Assembly (NCBI RefSeq): GCF_000308595.1
Contig: NZ_BAGA01000074.1
Location: 62,001 to 126,000 of the forward strand
Direction of reading: 5' to 3'
DNA: 64,000 bases
DNA from: Nocardia higoensis NBRC 100133
GTDB lineage: Bacteria > Actinomycetota > Actinomycetes > Mycobacteriales > Mycobacteriaceae
The notes under the pieces: generated by a model
What the model was told of the DNA's origin: nothing
Databases searched by the model: none
Seen by the model: only the letters and a program-made list of their open reading frames with translations
Made by a program: the position numbers and the translations under genes
Shown here: positions 42,096 to 52,359 of the stretch, piece by piece
Numbering within the stretch: position 1 is the first letter of the stretch
Layout: each line of letters begins with the position of its first letter

Positions 42096-43892
42096 TCAGA
42101 ACCAGGCGTCGTCCATCTCCAGGGTGGTGCGGTCGAGGGAGGCCAGCAGGTCGAGCTGGGGGCCGGTGCGGGGGAGTTCGTAGCGGAAGAAGTAGCGGGC
42201 GGCGGCCGCCTTGCCCGCGTAGAAGTCGCCGTCGCGGCCGTGCGCGGCGACAGCCTGTTCGAGCCAGATCCAGGCGACGACGATGTGGCCGAAGGCTTCC
42301 AGGTAGGCGGTGGAGTTGGCCATGGTGACGGCCGGGTCGCCCGCGGTCAGGACCGTCATGGTGACGGCGAGCAGGCGTTGCCAGGAGGATTCGAGCGCGG
42401 CGGCGAGTGCGGCGGGCTCGTCGCCGAGTTCGCGGGCCGCGGCGATCGTGGCGGTCACGCGCCGGTCGAGCAGCTTCAGTGATGCCCCGTCGTGCTGGAT
42501 CACCTTGCGACCCAGCAGGTCCATGCCCTGGATGCCGTGGGTGCCCTCGTGGATGGGGTTGAGGCGGTTGTCGCGGTAGTGCTGTTCGACGTCGTACTCG
42601 CGGGTGTAGCCGTAGCCGCCGTGGACCTGGATGGCGAGGTCGTTGGCCTCGCGGCACCACTGGGAGGGCCAGCTCTTGGCGACGCCGGTCAGGATCTCCA
42701 GCAGCAGGGTGTGCTCGCGCGCGGCCTCGGGGCTCGCCGCGGTCTTGGCGAGGTCGACGAGGCGGTGGCAGTAGAGCAGCAGCGCCAGCGCGCCTTCGAC
42801 ATAGGACTTCTGGGCCAGCAGCATGCGCTTGACATCGGCGTGTTCGATGATCGGGATCTGCGGCGCGGCAGGGTCTTTCGCGGTGACCGGGCGGCCCTGG
42901 GTGCGTTCGCGGGCGTAGCGCAGCGACTTGAGGTAGCCGGTGTAGCCGAGCGCGGTGGCGCCCAAGCCCACGCCGAGGCGGGCCTCGTTCATCATGTGGA
43001 ACATGTACGACAGGCCGCGGTGCGGTTCGCCGATCAGGTAGCCGACCGCGCCCGCCTCGCCGCCCGGAGTGTGCCTGCCCTCGCCGAAATTGAGCGCGGT
43101 GTTGACGGTGCCGCGGTAGCCCATCTTGTGGTTGAGCCCGGCGAGATTCACGTCGTTGCGCTCGCCCAGCGAGCCGTCCGCCTCGACGAGGTACTTGGGC
43201 ACCACGAACAGTGAGATGCCTCTGGTGCCCGCCGGTCCGCCGGGGATCTTGGCCAGCACCAGGTGCACGATGTTCTCGGTGAGGTCGTGTTCGCCGCCGG
43301 AGATCCACATCTTGGCGCCGAAGATCCGGTAGGTGCCGTCCGCGCGGGGCTCGGCGCGGGTCACGATGTCGGCCAGCGACGACCCGGCCTGCGGCTCCGA
43401 CAGGCACATCGTCCCGGTGAACCGGCCCTCGACCATCGGCTTGACGAACCGCTCCACCTGATCGGCGGTGCCGTGGGTGGCGAGCAGGTTGGCATTGCCG
43501 ATGGTGAGGAAGGGATACGCCGCGGTGCCCACGTTCGCGGCCTGGAACCAGCTGAAGCCCGCGGCCTCCACCATCGAGGGCAGTTGCATGCCGCCGACGG
43601 CCTCGTCCATCCCCGCGCCGACGAGATTCGCCTTGCCGAACGCCTCGATCGCCTCTTGGACTTCGGGGATGATGGTGACCTTCTCGCCGTCGAAGGTCGG
43701 CTCCTCGGCGTCGTTGCGCTTGTTGTGCGGGGCGAAGTAGCGGGTGGCGAGGTCTTCGCAGAGATCGAGGAAGCCGTCGAAGGTCTCCCGCGAGTGATCG
43801 GCGAACCGTTCGCGCTCGGTCAACTCCTCGGCGCGCAGCCATTCGTAGAGCAGGAACTCCAGGTCGCGACGGGAGATCAGGTCGGAGCGCAC
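42096..43892 (-). CDS. Long-form acyl-CoA dehydrogenase
   Basis: A 598-residue acyl-CoA dehydrogenase. The fold's signatures are [40 protein letters not shown] and, near the C-terminus, [11 protein letters not shown] with the catalytic Glu. At about 600 residues it carries the extra C-terminal domain of the long subgroup (PF12806-like, DmdC/AidB-related). It would oxidise an acyl-CoA with FAD. GTG at 43892 with AGGA upstream gives [19 protein letters not shown], the usual family start; the frame stays open upstream. Confidence 0.9.
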   Translation of the reverse strand: MRSDLISRRDLEFLLYEWLRAEELTERERFADHSRETFDGFLDLCEDLATRYFAPHNKRNDAEEPTFDGEKVTIIPEVQEAIEAFGKANLVGAGMDEAVGGMQLPSMVEAAGFSWFQAANVGTAAYPFLTIGNANLLATHGTADQVERFVKPMVEGRFTGTMCLSEPQAGSSLADIVTRAEPRADGTYRIFGAKMWISGGEHDLTENIVHLVLAKIPGGPAGTRGISLFVVPKYLVEADGSLGERNDVNLAGLNHKMGYRGTVNTALNFGEGRHTPGGEAGAVGYLIGEPHRGLSYMFHMMNEARLGVGLGATALGYTGYLKSLRYARERTQGRPVTAKDPAAPQIPIIEHADVKRMLLAQKSYVEGALALLLYCHRLVDLAKTAASPEAAREHTLLLEILTGVAKSWPSQWCREANDLAIQVHGGYGYTREYDVEQHYRDNRLNPIHEGTHGIQGMDLLGRKVIQHDGASLKLLDRRVTATIAAARELGDEPAALAAALESSWQRLLAVTMTVLTAGDPAVTMANSTAYLEAFGHIVVAWIWLEQAVAAHGRDGDFYAGKAAAARYFFRYELPRTGPQLDLLASLDRTTLEMDDAWF

Positions 43893-44105
43893 GGCTGGTC
43901 CTCTCGTGGGTGGTCGGTTCTCGCGGCCGGTCGGTGGCGACGGCGATTGATACATTACCCCCGCCGTGTCGCCAATGTGGGTGGTCGGCGGCAGCGGCGC
44001 ATTCGTCCGCTTTCGCGCCGTGTCGCCGGACGGCGCGACTATCGGGGCCGAGTGTGTCACAGCCCCGGGCAAGCATCGGGGCCATTCGGTCCGAAGGGGG
44101 GATCT

Positions 44106-44378
44106 GTGCGACGCGACGTGATGGCGGGTGGAGCGCGGCTCCTCCCGGCCGTGCCCGCGTCGGCGGGCGGCCTGCTCTGGGGGCTCGAGGCGTTCGCCGC
44201 GTGGATGACATCGCGGGAGCGCGAGGCGGCACTCCCGTAGCTCGGGACGGGCTTCTCCGTCGCCGAATGGACCGAGGCGCAGGCGCTCGCGGGTGGCCTG
44301 GTCGCCACGCTGCTCTTGTCCGGAGCCGCGCTCATCGGCTGGACGGGCGCCGTGATCGCGGCCGGACCTCTACGGTGA
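44106..44378 (+). pseudogene. Small membrane-protein gene interrupted by an in-frame TAG
   Basis: From a GTG at 44106 the frame encodes 44 residues (LLWGLEAFAAWMTSREREAALP) to TAG at 44238-44240, then continues open in the same frame with LGTGFSVAEWTEAQ and a hydrophobic helix (GGLVATLLLSGAALIGWTG) to TGA at 44376-44378. A single C-to-T change from CAG would restore a 90-residue protein. It is either a pseudogene, a sequence error or readthrough. Confidence 0.5.
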
Positions 44379-44450
44379 GGGGCACGCGACGCCGGTGCGG
44401 GGTCGAACGGTCCACGGGTGGGCGATCATCGGGAACGAAAGGGCGAGGCG

Positions 44451-45755
44451 ATGGAATTGATGAAGGGCGCGAACGCGCCGATCGGGGTGGGGGAGGTTCG
44501 GGTCGCGGTGTCCGCCGCGACGGCGGTGGACGTCGCCGCGCTCCTGCTGACGGAGGCGGGAAAGGTGCGCTCGGACGCCGATTTCGTCTTCTACAACCAG
44601 CCCAGCGCACCCGGCGTTGACGTGCTGCCGCCGGACGCGGTGCGCATCGTCCCGGGCGCGGTGCCCGCCGAGATCGCGAAGGTCGTCGTCACAGCGAGCC
44701 TCGACGGGACCGGCCCCGCGAACTGGGGACAGGCCGGGTCCCTGCGGATCTCGTTGAGCGACAACGCGACCGGGGCCGTCCTGGCCACTTTCGCGCCGAC
44801 CGATCTCGGCGCCGAGACCGCGTTGGTCGCCGTCGAGCTCTATCGGCGTCAGGGCGCGTGGAAGGTTCGGGCGGTCGGCCAGGGCTATGCCGACGGCCTG
44901 GCCGGTATCGCCACCGATTTCGGTATCACGGTCGACGACGAGCCGCCCGCCGCCGCCCCGGGCCACGCCGCGCCGCCACCGTCCGTCCCCCCGGGGGCTG
45001 CGGGCGTGCCCCTCTTCCAGCCCCACGCAGCCACCCCCACACCTCCTCCGCCGCACACTCCGTACCCAGCACCGGCGATGGGCTCGCCGAACCCCTCGCA
45101 CGCGCCGGGGAGTGGCCTGCGGCAGCCGGTCGCGCAGTCTCCCGCGGCCGCGCCGGCATTCGGGCAGCCGACTGTGAGCCTCGACAAGGGGCCGGTCGCC
45201 CTGCGCAAGAACGAAACCGTGTCCCTGACCAAGCGCGGTGCACCACTGCTGACCCGTGTTCGCATGGGGCTGGGGTGGGACCCGGCGACCTCTGGGCGCC
45301 AAGTCGATCTGGACGCCTCGGTGATCGCCTACGACCGCGGAGCGAAGAAGCTCGTCAATGTCTGGTTCATGAAGCAGGAGGCCTACGGCGGGGCCATCCG
45401 CCATTCCGGGGACAACCTGACCGGCCACGGCGAGGGCGACGACGAGGTCATCGCCATCGACCTCGGCGCGCTCCCGGCGGAGGTCCACGCTCTGGTCTTC
45501 ACCGTGAACTCCTTCGCGGGCCACAAGTTCGACCAGGTCGGCCGGGCGCATTGCCGCCTGATCGACGACCACACGAATCAGGAGCTGGTGCGCTTCGAGC
45601 TGTCGAAGGGGGAGCCGACCACCGGGGTCTTCATGGCCATGCTCGTGCGCGGCCCGCAGCACTGGAACATGACGGGGCTCGGCGTCTACTCGAAAGGCGC
45701 GACCGTGCGGAAGATGGTCGATCCCGGCAAGCGGTTCGTCCTCGACGCGGGCTGA
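44451..45755 (+). CDS. Two-domain TerD-family protein
   Basis: A 434-residue protein with two TerD (tellurium-resistance-like, calcium-binding) domains: residues 1 to about 170 (ADFVFYNQPSAPG, LRISLSDNATG) and about 255-434 (NVWFMKQEA, GDNLTGHGEGDDEVIAIDLGALP, GVFMAMLVRGPQHWNMTGLG), joined by a Pro/Ala linker. The acidic loops are the expected Ca sites. Tandem TerD proteins occur in actinobacterial stress-response loci, but no TerB/TerC partners are adjacent. The start ATG at 44451 has GGGCGAGG upstream. Confidence 0.87.
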   Translation: MELMKGANAPIGVGEVRVAVSAATAVDVAALLLTEAGKVRSDADFVFYNQPSAPGVDVLPPDAVRIVPGAVPAEIAKVVVTASLDGTGPANWGQAGSLRISLSDNATGAVLATFAPTDLGAETALVAVELYRRQGAWKVRAVGQGYADGLAGIATDFGITVDDEPPAAAPGHAAPPPSVPPGAAGVPLFQPHAATPTPPPPHTPYPAPAMGSPNPSHAPGSGLRQPVAQSPAAAPAFGQPTVSLDKGPVALRKNETVSLTKRGAPLLTRVRMGLGWDPATSGRQVDLDASVIAYDRGAKKLVNVWFMKQEAYGGAIRHSGDNLTGHGEGDDEVIAIDLGALPAEVHALVFTVNSFAGHKFDQVGRAHCRLIDDHTNQELVRFELSKGEPTTGVFMAMLVRGPQHWNMTGLGVYSKGATVRKMVDPGKRFVLDAG

Positions 45756-45756
45756 G

Positions 45757-46378
45757 TGGCGGCTTCGACCGCGACTACGGCGCTCATGCCGAGCAGGTCG
45801 TCGTGGCGGCGGCCGATCTCGCCGTGATCCCCGACGATCTCGACCTGGCCACCGCCGCCACCGTCGCGCTGAACGGGGTGACCGCCGCTCAGATCGTCGA
45901 CCTGCTCGGCGCCGGCGAGGGTCGGCGGCTGCTGGTGACGGGCGCGGCGGGGACGGTCGGCGGGTACGTCGTCGCGCTCGCGCAAGCCGGAGGCTGGCAG
46001 GTGACCGGCCTGGCCAGGCCTGCGGACGAGGGGTTCGTCCGCGGCCTCGGCGCGGAGTTCACCGCCGCGGCCGACCCCGGGTGGGATGCGGTCGCCGACT
46101 GCGCCGCGCTCCTGCACGCGGGCGTCGCGCTCGTCGCGGACGGCGGTCTGTTCGTCGGTGTGCGGCCGGGCTTCGCGCCATCGGACAGCCGGGAGGTCAC
46201 CGTGCGAACGGTGGAGGTGCGTCCCGATCGCGCCGTACTCGCACACCTGCTCGTCCTGGCCGCGCAGGGCGAGCTGCCCGCCCGGGTCCATGCCGTGGTG
46301 CCGCTGGAGGAGGTCGCCGCCGCCCATCACGCGGTGGCCGCGGGCGGCGTGCGCGGCAAGTACGTCGTCCGGCCGTGA
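45757..46378 (+). pseudogene. 5'-truncated zinc-type/quinone oxidoreductase
   Basis: The frame opens at the end of terD-like gene with SGGFDRDYGAHAEQVVVAAADLAVIPDDL and runs through the NADPH-binding segment LLVTGAAGTVGGYVVALA to KYVVRP. This is the last two-thirds of a medium-chain dehydrogenase/quinone oxidoreductase; about 100 residues of the N-terminal GroES-like domain are missing, and no start codon is found before the homologous part. A deletion joined it to the TerD gene end. Confidence 0.6.
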
Positions 46379-46478
46379 GCGGCCGATCACGGTGATCTGC
46401 CTGGAGAAGCCGCCACCGGTGGCCGGAGACGGTGAGTTCGCGCCGAGCCCCGTCCGGATTACCCGATCGGGCTTCCGC

Positions 46479-47225
46479 TCAGCGGGTGAGTGTGCCGCTC
46501 AGCAGGGGGAGCAGGCGATCCCAGTGCCGCTGCCGGGCTTCGGGGTCGAACGCCTCCGTGTCGGCCATCGTGAATCCGTGCACGGTGCCGGGATAGGTCT
46601 CGATGGCGTAGTCGACACCCGCGGCGTCCAGCGCCTTCTCCAGCTCGCCGCGGATCTCGGCGGGCAGATCGCCTTCGGCGAGGCCGAGATGCACACGGGC
46701 GGTGAGCGAGCCGAGCTGCCGGTGCGGGCTGTCGGGCGCGTCGGTGACCAATCGGCCGGGGTGGAATCCGCCGACGGCGGCCACCCGGCTCGGATGTGCC
46801 GCAGCGGTGCGCATCGCCAGCACGGCGCCCATGCAGTACCCGATCGCCGCGACCGGCCCGGCGGCCACTTCGGGCCTGGCTCGGAGAAATCCGAGGTAGG
46901 CGTCGGCATCCCGCAGTGCGAACTCGGGGGTGTGCGCCTCCAGCAACGGCCGCAGCCGGGCGACGAGGCCGGGCCGCGCCTCCTGCCCGATGTGCTCGGG
47001 AAGCTCGACCACCGGGGCCGACCCGTGCCGGTAGAAGACATTCGGCACGAGCACGTAGTACCCGTGTCCGGCCAGCTCACGGGCCATCTCCTCGATCACC
47101 GGCCGGATACCGAAGATGTCGGTGTACACCAGCACCCCGGGATGCGCCCTGCCGTCGTCGGGAAACGCGGCGAAAGCGTCGGCGACGCCGTCGGCCGTGG
47201 GGATCTCGAATGTCTCGGTGGGCAT
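46479..47225 (-). CDS. Dienelactone hydrolase
   Basis: A 248-residue DLH-family hydrolase: GVLVYTDIFGIRPVIEEMARELAGHGY, nucleophile elbow GYCMGA (Cys), and ETYPGTVHGFTM giving the His. AGGAG precedes the ATG at 47225. A typical enzyme for cis-dienelactone in chlorocatechol breakdown, though many relatives act on other esters. Stands alone; unrelated in sequence detail to the DLH at 39020. Confidence 0.87.
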   Translation of the reverse strand: MPTETFEIPTADGVADAFAAFPDDGRAHPGVLVYTDIFGIRPVIEEMARELAGHGYYVLVPNVFYRHGSAPVVELPEHIGQEARPGLVARLRPLLEAHTPEFALRDADAYLGFLRARPEVAAGPVAAIGYCMGAVLAMRTAAAHPSRVAAVGGFHPGRLVTDAPDSPHRQLGSLTARVHLGLAEGDLPAEIRGELEKALDAAGVDYAIETYPGTVHGFTMADTEAFDPEARQRHWDRLLPLLSGTLTR

Positions 47226-47385
47226 GCCGGCTCCTGTCGTGGTCGATGTGTCCGCCGAGCCCGCCGGGTCGCCGATCCGTGCGCGGCGTGCGGCCGTCCC
47301 GGTGATCATCGCGGCACAGCATAGAGCACGGCTCGGCCTGCTCACCCACTCGGCGCATCGAACTGCCCGGAGGCCGCGGATCAGC

Positions 47386-49224
47386 TCACGAGATGTCCTC
47401 GAGCAGGGCGAGGATCGCCCGTGCCATCGCCCCCGGATCGCCGTCCTCGGGCCGCAGCACGAGCGCCGGGTGCTCGGGCGCTTCGTAGGGATCGTCCACG
47501 CCGGTGAAGCCGCGGATCTCGCCGGCACGGGCCTTGGCGTACATGCCCTTCGGGTCGCGGGCCTCGCAGATCTCGAGCGGCGTGTCCACGAAGACCTCGA
47601 GGAAGGGCAGGCCTGCGGCTTCGTGGACGGCGCGGGCCCGGTCGCGGTCCGCGCGGTAGGGGCTGATGAGCGAGACGACGGCGATGACGCCCGCGTCGGC
47701 GAAGAGCCGGGCGACTTCGCCGACGCGGCGGACGTTCTCGGCGCGGTCGGCGGCGGAGAAGCCGAGGTCGGCATTCAACCCGTGGCGCAGGTTGTCGCCG
47801 TCGAGGAGGAAGGCGGGACGGCCTTCGGCGACCAGACGGCGCTCCAATTCCACCGCGACGGTGGACTTTCCGGAGCCGGAGAGCCCGGTGAGCCAGACGG
47901 TGGCGCCGCGGGTGGCGCGCTCCTGGCGGCCGACGGCGGTGGCGTGCCACACGACCTGGGTGGCGGGCAGGGTGGGACCGTTGATCATGCCGCCCGCGAC
48001 GGTCGCGCCGGTGGTGTCGTCGACCAGCAGGAAGCTGCCGGTGGCGCGCAGGCGGCGGTAGGGGTCGAACAGCAGCGGCCTGCGGGTGTGGATCTGGACG
48101 CGGCCGATCTCGTTGAGCGACAGCGATTCCGCGGAGTCGTCGCGGTGCAGGGTGTTGATGTCGAGGCGGTAGTCCAGGCTGCGGATCTCGGCCGGGACGG
48201 TGCGGGTGGTGTGCTGCAGGGTATAGCGGGCGCCGGGGGTCAGCCGGGCGTCGTCGGCGAACCAGCAGACCATGGCGTCGATGTCGCGGCCGGCTTGCGG
48301 GCGGTTGGCGGGGCGGCAGATCAGGTCGCCCCGGGAGATGTCGAGGTGATCGGCGAGTTGCAGGGTGACCGCCTGGGGTGGGAAGGCCTGGCCGATCGGC
48401 GTGCCGCCGGGCCCCCAGATGGCGGCGACCGTGGTGGACAGGCCCGAGGGCAGCACCATCACCTCGTCGCCCGGCTTGAAGACCCCGCCCGCGACGGTGC
48501 CCGCGTAGCCGCGGAAGTCTCTGGCGTGGCTGCGGGTCACGTACTGCACCGGGAAGCGCGCGTCGATGAGATTGCGGTCCGAGGCGATGTGCACCTGTTC
48601 GAGATGGTGCAGCAGCGGCGTGCCCTCGTACCACGGCATGTTCGCGCCGCGATGCACGACATTGTCGCCCTGTAGGGCCGAGACCGGGATGAAGGCCAGG
48701 TCCGAGACGTCGAGTTTGGTGGCGAAGCCGGCGAATTCCTCGCGGATCTCGGCGAAGCGCTCGCCGGACCAGTCGACCAGGTCCATCTTGTTCACGCACA
48801 GCACGAGGTGCGAGACGCCGAGCAGGCTCGCCAGGAAGGCGTGGCGGCGGGTCTGCTCGATCACGCCCGTGCGGGCGTCCACGAGGATCAGCGCCACGTC
48901 GGCGGTGGAGGCGCCGGTGACCATATTGCGGGTGTACTGGATGTGGCCTGGGGTGTCGGCGATGATGAAAGTTCTCGCCGGAGTGGCGAAGTAACGGTGC
49001 GCGACGTCGATGGTGATGCCCTGCTCGCGTTCGGCGCGCAGGCCGTCGGTGAGCAACGCTAGATCGGTGTGCTCGTCGCCGCGCGCCCGGCTGGTGCGCT
49101 CCACGGCGTCGAGCTGGTCGAGGAAGATGGCCTTGGAGTCGTAGAGCAGCCTGCCGATGAGCGTGGACTTGCCGTCGTCGACGCTGCCCGCGGTGGCCAG
49201 TCGCAACAGAGTGGTGGCGGACAT
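47386..49224 (-). CDS. cysNC: Bifunctional sulfate adenylyltransferase subunit 1/APS kinase
   Basis: A 612-residue fusion. CysN part (1 to about 435): GTPase motifs [21 protein letters not shown] and elongation-factor-like barrels. CysC part (about 440-612): Walker [26 protein letters not shown]. With CysD it makes APS from sulfate and ATP using GTP hydrolysis, then phosphorylates APS to PAPS, the sulfate donor for sulfotransferases. Its ATG overlaps the cysD stop (TGATG). The order cysD-cysNC is standard for actinobacteria. Confidence 0.96.
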   Translation of the reverse strand: MSATTLLRLATAGSVDDGKSTLIGRLLYDSKAIFLDQLDAVERTSRARGDEHTDLALLTDGLRAEREQGITIDVAHRYFATPARTFIIADTPGHIQYTRNMVTGASTADVALILVDARTGVIEQTRRHAFLASLLGVSHLVLCVNKMDLVDWSGERFAEIREEFAGFATKLDVSDLAFIPVSALQGDNVVHRGANMPWYEGTPLLHHLEQVHIASDRNLIDARFPVQYVTRSHARDFRGYAGTVAGGVFKPGDEVMVLPSGLSTTVAAIWGPGGTPIGQAFPPQAVTLQLADHLDISRGDLICRPANRPQAGRDIDAMVCWFADDARLTPGARYTLQHTTRTVPAEIRSLDYRLDINTLHRDDSAESLSLNEIGRVQIHTRRPLLFDPYRRLRATGSFLLVDDTTGATVAGGMINGPTLPATQVVWHATAVGRQERATRGATVWLTGLSGSGKSTVAVELERRLVAEGRPAFLLDGDNLRHGLNADLGFSAADRAENVRRVGEVARLFADAGVIAVVSLISPYRADRDRARAVHEAAGLPFLEVFVDTPLEICEARDPKGMYAKARAGEIRGFTGVDDPYEAPEHPALVLRPEDGDPGAMARAILALLEDIS

Positions 49225-50156
49225 CAGAAGTACCCTTCCCGCTTGCGATCTTCCATGCCCGCCTCGGAGACGCGGTCGTCGGCGCGGGTCGCGCCGCGTT
49301 CGGTGACCCGGGTAGTGGCGACCTCGGTGACCACCTCTTCGGGGGTGGCCGCGGTGGACTCCACACAGCCGGTGCAGGTGGCATCGCCGACGGTGCGGAA
49401 CCGCACGGTCGCCTCGGTGGGCTCTTCGCCGTCCGCCAGGTGCAGGAAACGGGTGTGCGCCAGCAGCATTCCGTCGCGGCGGACCACGGGCCTGCGATGC
49501 GCGTAGTACAGCGCGGGCAGGTCGATGCCCTCGGCGGCGATATAGGTCCAGATGTCGAGTTCGGTCCAGTTCGACAGCGGGAAGACGCGGATGTGCTCGC
49601 CGCGCCGGTGCCTGCCGTTGTAGAGGTTCCACAGCTCGGGACGTTGCGCCCGCGGATCCCACTGGCCCTCGGCGTCGCGGAAACTGAACACCCGCTCCTT
49701 GGCGCGTGCCTTCTCCTCGTCGCGACGCGCCCCGCCGAACACCGCGTCGAAACCGCCCTCGCGAATGGCGCGCAGCAGGGTGGTGGTCTGCAGGCGGTTG
49801 CGGGACGCGCGCGGACCGCTCTCCTCGGTGACCCGGCCCGCGTCGATGTCGTCCTGCACCCGGGCGACGATCAGGCGCAGGCCGAGACGTTCGACGGTCC
49901 GGTCGCGGAACTCGATCACCTCGTCGAAATTGTGCCCGGTGTCGATGTGCAGCACCGGGAACGGCAGTGGCGCCGGCCAGAACGCCTTGGCCGCCAGGTG
50001 CAGCATGACCACCGAATCCTTGCCGCCGGAGAACAGCAGCACGGGACGTTCGAAGGTCGCGGCGACTTCCCGGAAGATATGCGCCGACTCGGCCTCGAGC
50101 ATGTCCGGGTGGGACAGCTCGTAGGTGTTCGCCGTCGACTTCGCGTGCTGGCTCAC
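49224..50156 (-). CDS. cysD: Sulfate adenylyltransferase subunit 2
   Basis: A 310-residue PP-loop ATPase: [32 protein letters not shown], and [21 protein letters not shown] are the CysD signatures. It forms ATP sulfurylase with CysN. The GTG at 50156 has no good ribosome site; TAGTTT lies six bases upstream, so the mRNA may be leaderless. A GAACNNGTTC-type palindrome overlaps this -10 (50163-50180), suggesting repression with other genes of the window. Confidence 0.95.
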   Translation of the reverse strand: MSQHAKSTANTYELSHPDMLEAESAHIFREVAATFERPVLLFSGGKDSVVMLHLAAKAFWPAPLPFPVLHIDTGHNFDEVIEFRDRTVERLGLRLIVARVQDDIDAGRVTEESGPRASRNRLQTTTLLRAIREGGFDAVFGGARRDEEKARAKERVFSFRDAEGQWDPRAQRPELWNLYNGRHRRGEHIRVFPLSNWTELDIWTYIAAEGIDLPALYYAHRRPVVRRDGMLLAHTRFLHLADGEEPTEATVRFRTVGDATCTGCVESTAATPEEVVTEVATTRVTERGATRADDRVSEAGMEDRKREGYF

Positions 50157-50162
50157 CCTTGA

Positions 50163-50180
50163 AAACTAGAACACGTTTCT
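50163..50180 (-). promoter_or_regulatory. GAACNNGTTC palindrome overlapping cysD -10
   Basis: On the minus strand AGAAACGTGTTCTAGTTT: the palindrome AGAAACGTGTTCTA shares its final TA with -10 candidate TAGTTT, followed six bases later by the cysD GTG. Left arm has one mismatch (AAAC for GAAC). Confidence 0.5.
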
Positions 50181-50188
50181 GTCATTGG

Positions 50189-51076
50189 TCAATGGGTGTT
50201 CGCGGGCTTGCGTCCGCCGGAGGTCGCGGTGACCGCATCGGCGGCGGTCACCAGAGCCTTGCCGCGCCGAGCGATCTCGGCGCCGGTGATGGACGCGCCG
50301 ACGTACATGGTCAGCACCATGTTCTGTCTGCCCTCGGCGTCGTAGGTCGGGGCGGCCAGCAGGCTGACGGGATGATGCGCGCGAGGGCGCAGGTCCGAGC
50401 CGAGGTGCACCCGCTCACCGAGGCTGCCGACCAGTTCGCCGACGATTTCGCGCAACTCCGCGGGTAGATCGCGGTCGGCGACGCCGGCCAGCAGGGCGTA
50501 GAGGCGCCTGCCCGCCGCGGTGAGGCTTTCGACCAGGTAGCCGCGCTCGCGGCATTCGGCGACCACCCGGCGCAGGCGCGTCTCGTCCTGCTCGAGCGGG
50601 ACCGCGGGTGGGATGGCCAGCCAGGCCTCGAGCGCTTCGTCGCGGTCCCAGAGCACGTACATCAGGCCGACCGGAGGAGCGAAGTGGTAGGAGGCGCCGA
50701 CTTTCACCAGACCGGGGCCGGTGCTCTCCAGGATCGAGATCCGATCGCCGACGACGGCCGAAGCGGTGCAGGTCGTGCGGTACTCGACGCTGAGTTTCTC
50801 CAGTTCGGCGCGGGCGATCGCGGAGATGGCGAAACTCGCCTGGGCGACGCGGCCCGCGGCGATGAGCGCGGGGCCGAGGCCGTAGGTGTGCTGGCGCGGG
50901 TCGCGCACCAGGTAGCCGGCGGCGGTGAGCTCGTTGACGATTCCGAGCACCGTGGGTTTTGCCAGGTCGAGTTCGCGGGCCAGCTCGGACAGGCCGAAGC
51001 GTTTGCCGCGCTGCTCGACGAGGAAATCCAGCACCCGGACCACTCGGACGGCGGGGGCGGAGCGGCGGGCGGTCAT
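50189..51076 (-). CDS. IclR-family transcriptional regulator
   Basis: A 295-residue IclR regulator with an N-terminal winged helix (FGLSELARELDLAKPTVLGIVNELTAAGYLVRD) and a GAF-like effector domain. It lies between cysD and a divergent DUF1214-SDR-sulfotransferase operon, with two palindromes in the gap. It probably controls that operon and may read into cysD (32-bp gap). Confidence 0.88.
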   Translation of the reverse strand: MTARRSAPAVRVVRVLDFLVEQRGKRFGLSELARELDLAKPTVLGIVNELTAAGYLVRDPRQHTYGLGPALIAAGRVAQASFAISAIARAELEKLSVEYRTTCTASAVVGDRISILESTGPGLVKVGASYHFAPPVGLMYVLWDRDEALEAWLAIPPAVPLEQDETRLRRVVAECRERGYLVESLTAAGRRLYALLAGVADRDLPAELREIVGELVGSLGERVHLGSDLRPRAHHPVSLLAAPTYDAEGRQNMVLTMYVGASITGAEIARRGKALVTAADAVTATSGGRKPANTH

Positions 51077-51118
51077 GGGGACTCCGAATCGGAAATGCGG
51101 TGGATCATGGACAACTAC

Positions 51119-51136
51119 TGGAACAGGTTCTAATCT
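51119..51136 (+). promoter_or_regulatory. GAACNNGTTC palindrome overlapping -10 of the sulfotransferase operon
   Basis: TGGAACAGGTTCTA (51119-51132) matches TNNAACNNGTTNNA fully; TAATCT (51131-51136) overlaps its end and can serve as -10 for the plus-strand operon starting at 51196. Confidence 0.6.
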
Positions 51137-51150
51137 GACCTCAGTCGAAA

Positions 51151-51167
51151 TGTACCAGACCGGTACA
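51151..51167. promoter_or_regulatory. Inverted repeat, candidate IclR operator
   Basis: TGTACC-AGACC-GGTACA is a perfect 6-bp inverted repeat with five-base spacer in the gap between the IclR gene and the operon it faces, about 30 bp before the first coding start. Confidence 0.5.
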
Positions 51168-51195
51168 AATATGAACCGATCATCGGAGATTGCTC

Positions 51196-52359
51196 TTGCT
51201 GACCGAGCCGTTCGCCGAGGCCATGGCCGCCGCCGAGAAGATCGTCCACGAAGCGCCGCACATCCGGACCGAACAGGATCTGGTGGAGGGCTTGGACTAT
51301 CTGGCGGGCAGCGTGCGCGCCTGCCTGCAGCTGGCGTGGGCCTACGACCGCGACTTCCCGTTCTTCGCCCGCAGCACGCACCAGTACACGAAGATGGGCC
51401 TGGACAATCCGGACACCCTCTACTTCCACGCCTTCCTGCGCCCCGACGCCGAATACGTGGTCACCGGACGCCGCGGCACCACCCGTGACCTGAGTTTCCA
51501 GGTGCTCAACGGCAACTATTCACCGGTCGACGTGCCCGACAGCGAGACCGCCTTCGACGACCGCGAGCTGGACATCGACGCCGACGGCCGCTTCGAGCTG
51601 CGGCTGGGCCCAGGCCCCGCGGGCCCCGGCTATGTGCATCTCGCCGAGGACTCCGCCATGCTCGTGGTGCGCGAGGTCTACAGCGATTGGGCGAACGAGA
51701 GGCCGGGCAGCCTGCGCATCGAGCGGGTCGACACCGTCGGCAGCGCACCACCCGCGCCGACCCGCGAACTGCTCGCCAAGCGCTACGAGATCGCGGGCAG
51801 GATGCTGGTCTCCCGGCTGAAGACCTTCCTGGCCTTCCCCGAGTGGTTCTACCTGAAGCTGCCGGTCAACACGATGACCGAGCCGCGCTCGACACCGGGC
51901 GGGCTCACCACCCAGTTCTCCTCCGTCGGCCACTACGAACTCGACGACGACCAGGTCATGATCATCACCGTGCCCAAGTCGGACGCGCCCTATCAGGGCT
52001 TCCAGCTCGGCAGCATGTGGTACATCTCGCTGGACTACATCAACCACCAGACCAGCCTCACCGCCGATCAGGCCGGGGTGGACCCGGACGGCATGATCCG
52101 CCTGGTCGTGAGCGAGCGCGATCCCGGACTGGTCAACTGGATCGAGCGGACCGGGCACGCACGCGGGTACCTGCAGTTCCGCTGGCAGCGGTTGTCCAGG
52201 GATCTCGCCGCCGAGGACGGGCCGACGGTGGAGATCGTGACGTTCGACGACCTGCCGAGCCGATTGCCCTATTACGACGCCGCGCGCGTCACCCCGGAGC
52301 AATGGCGCGCGCGGATCGCGGCGCGTCAGGTCGCGGTCGCGGAGAGGATGTTGGGCTGA
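51196..52359 (+). CDS. DUF1214-domain protein
   Basis: A protein of about 387 residues related to the DUF1254/DUF1214 group. Recognisable parts are DYLAGSVRACLQLAWAYDRDFPFFARS at the N-terminus and the C-terminal PYQGFQLGSMWYISLDYINHQTSL with RDPGLVNWIERTGHARGYLQFRWQRL. The family's reaction is unknown; in mycolata such genes often sit with steroid or lipid catabolic genes. Start is uncertain: the TTG at 51196 has GGAG seven bases upstream; TTG 51190 is in frame. First gene of an operon with SDR and sulfotransferase. Confidence 0.75.
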   Translation: MLTEPFAEAMAAAEKIVHEAPHIRTEQDLVEGLDYLAGSVRACLQLAWAYDRDFPFFARSTHQYTKMGLDNPDTLYFHAFLRPDAEYVVTGRRGTTRDLSFQVLNGNYSPVDVPDSETAFDDRELDIDADGRFELRLGPGPAGPGYVHLAEDSAMLVVREVYSDWANERPGSLRIERVDTVGSAPPAPTRELLAKRYEIAGRMLVSRLKTFLAFPEWFYLKLPVNTMTEPRSTPGGLTTQFSSVGHYELDDDQVMIITVPKSDAPYQGFQLGSMWYISLDYINHQTSLTADQAGVDPDGMIRLVVSERDPGLVNWIERTGHARGYLQFRWQRLSRDLAAEDGPTVEIVTFDDLPSRLPYYDAARVTPEQWRARIAARQVAVAERMLG

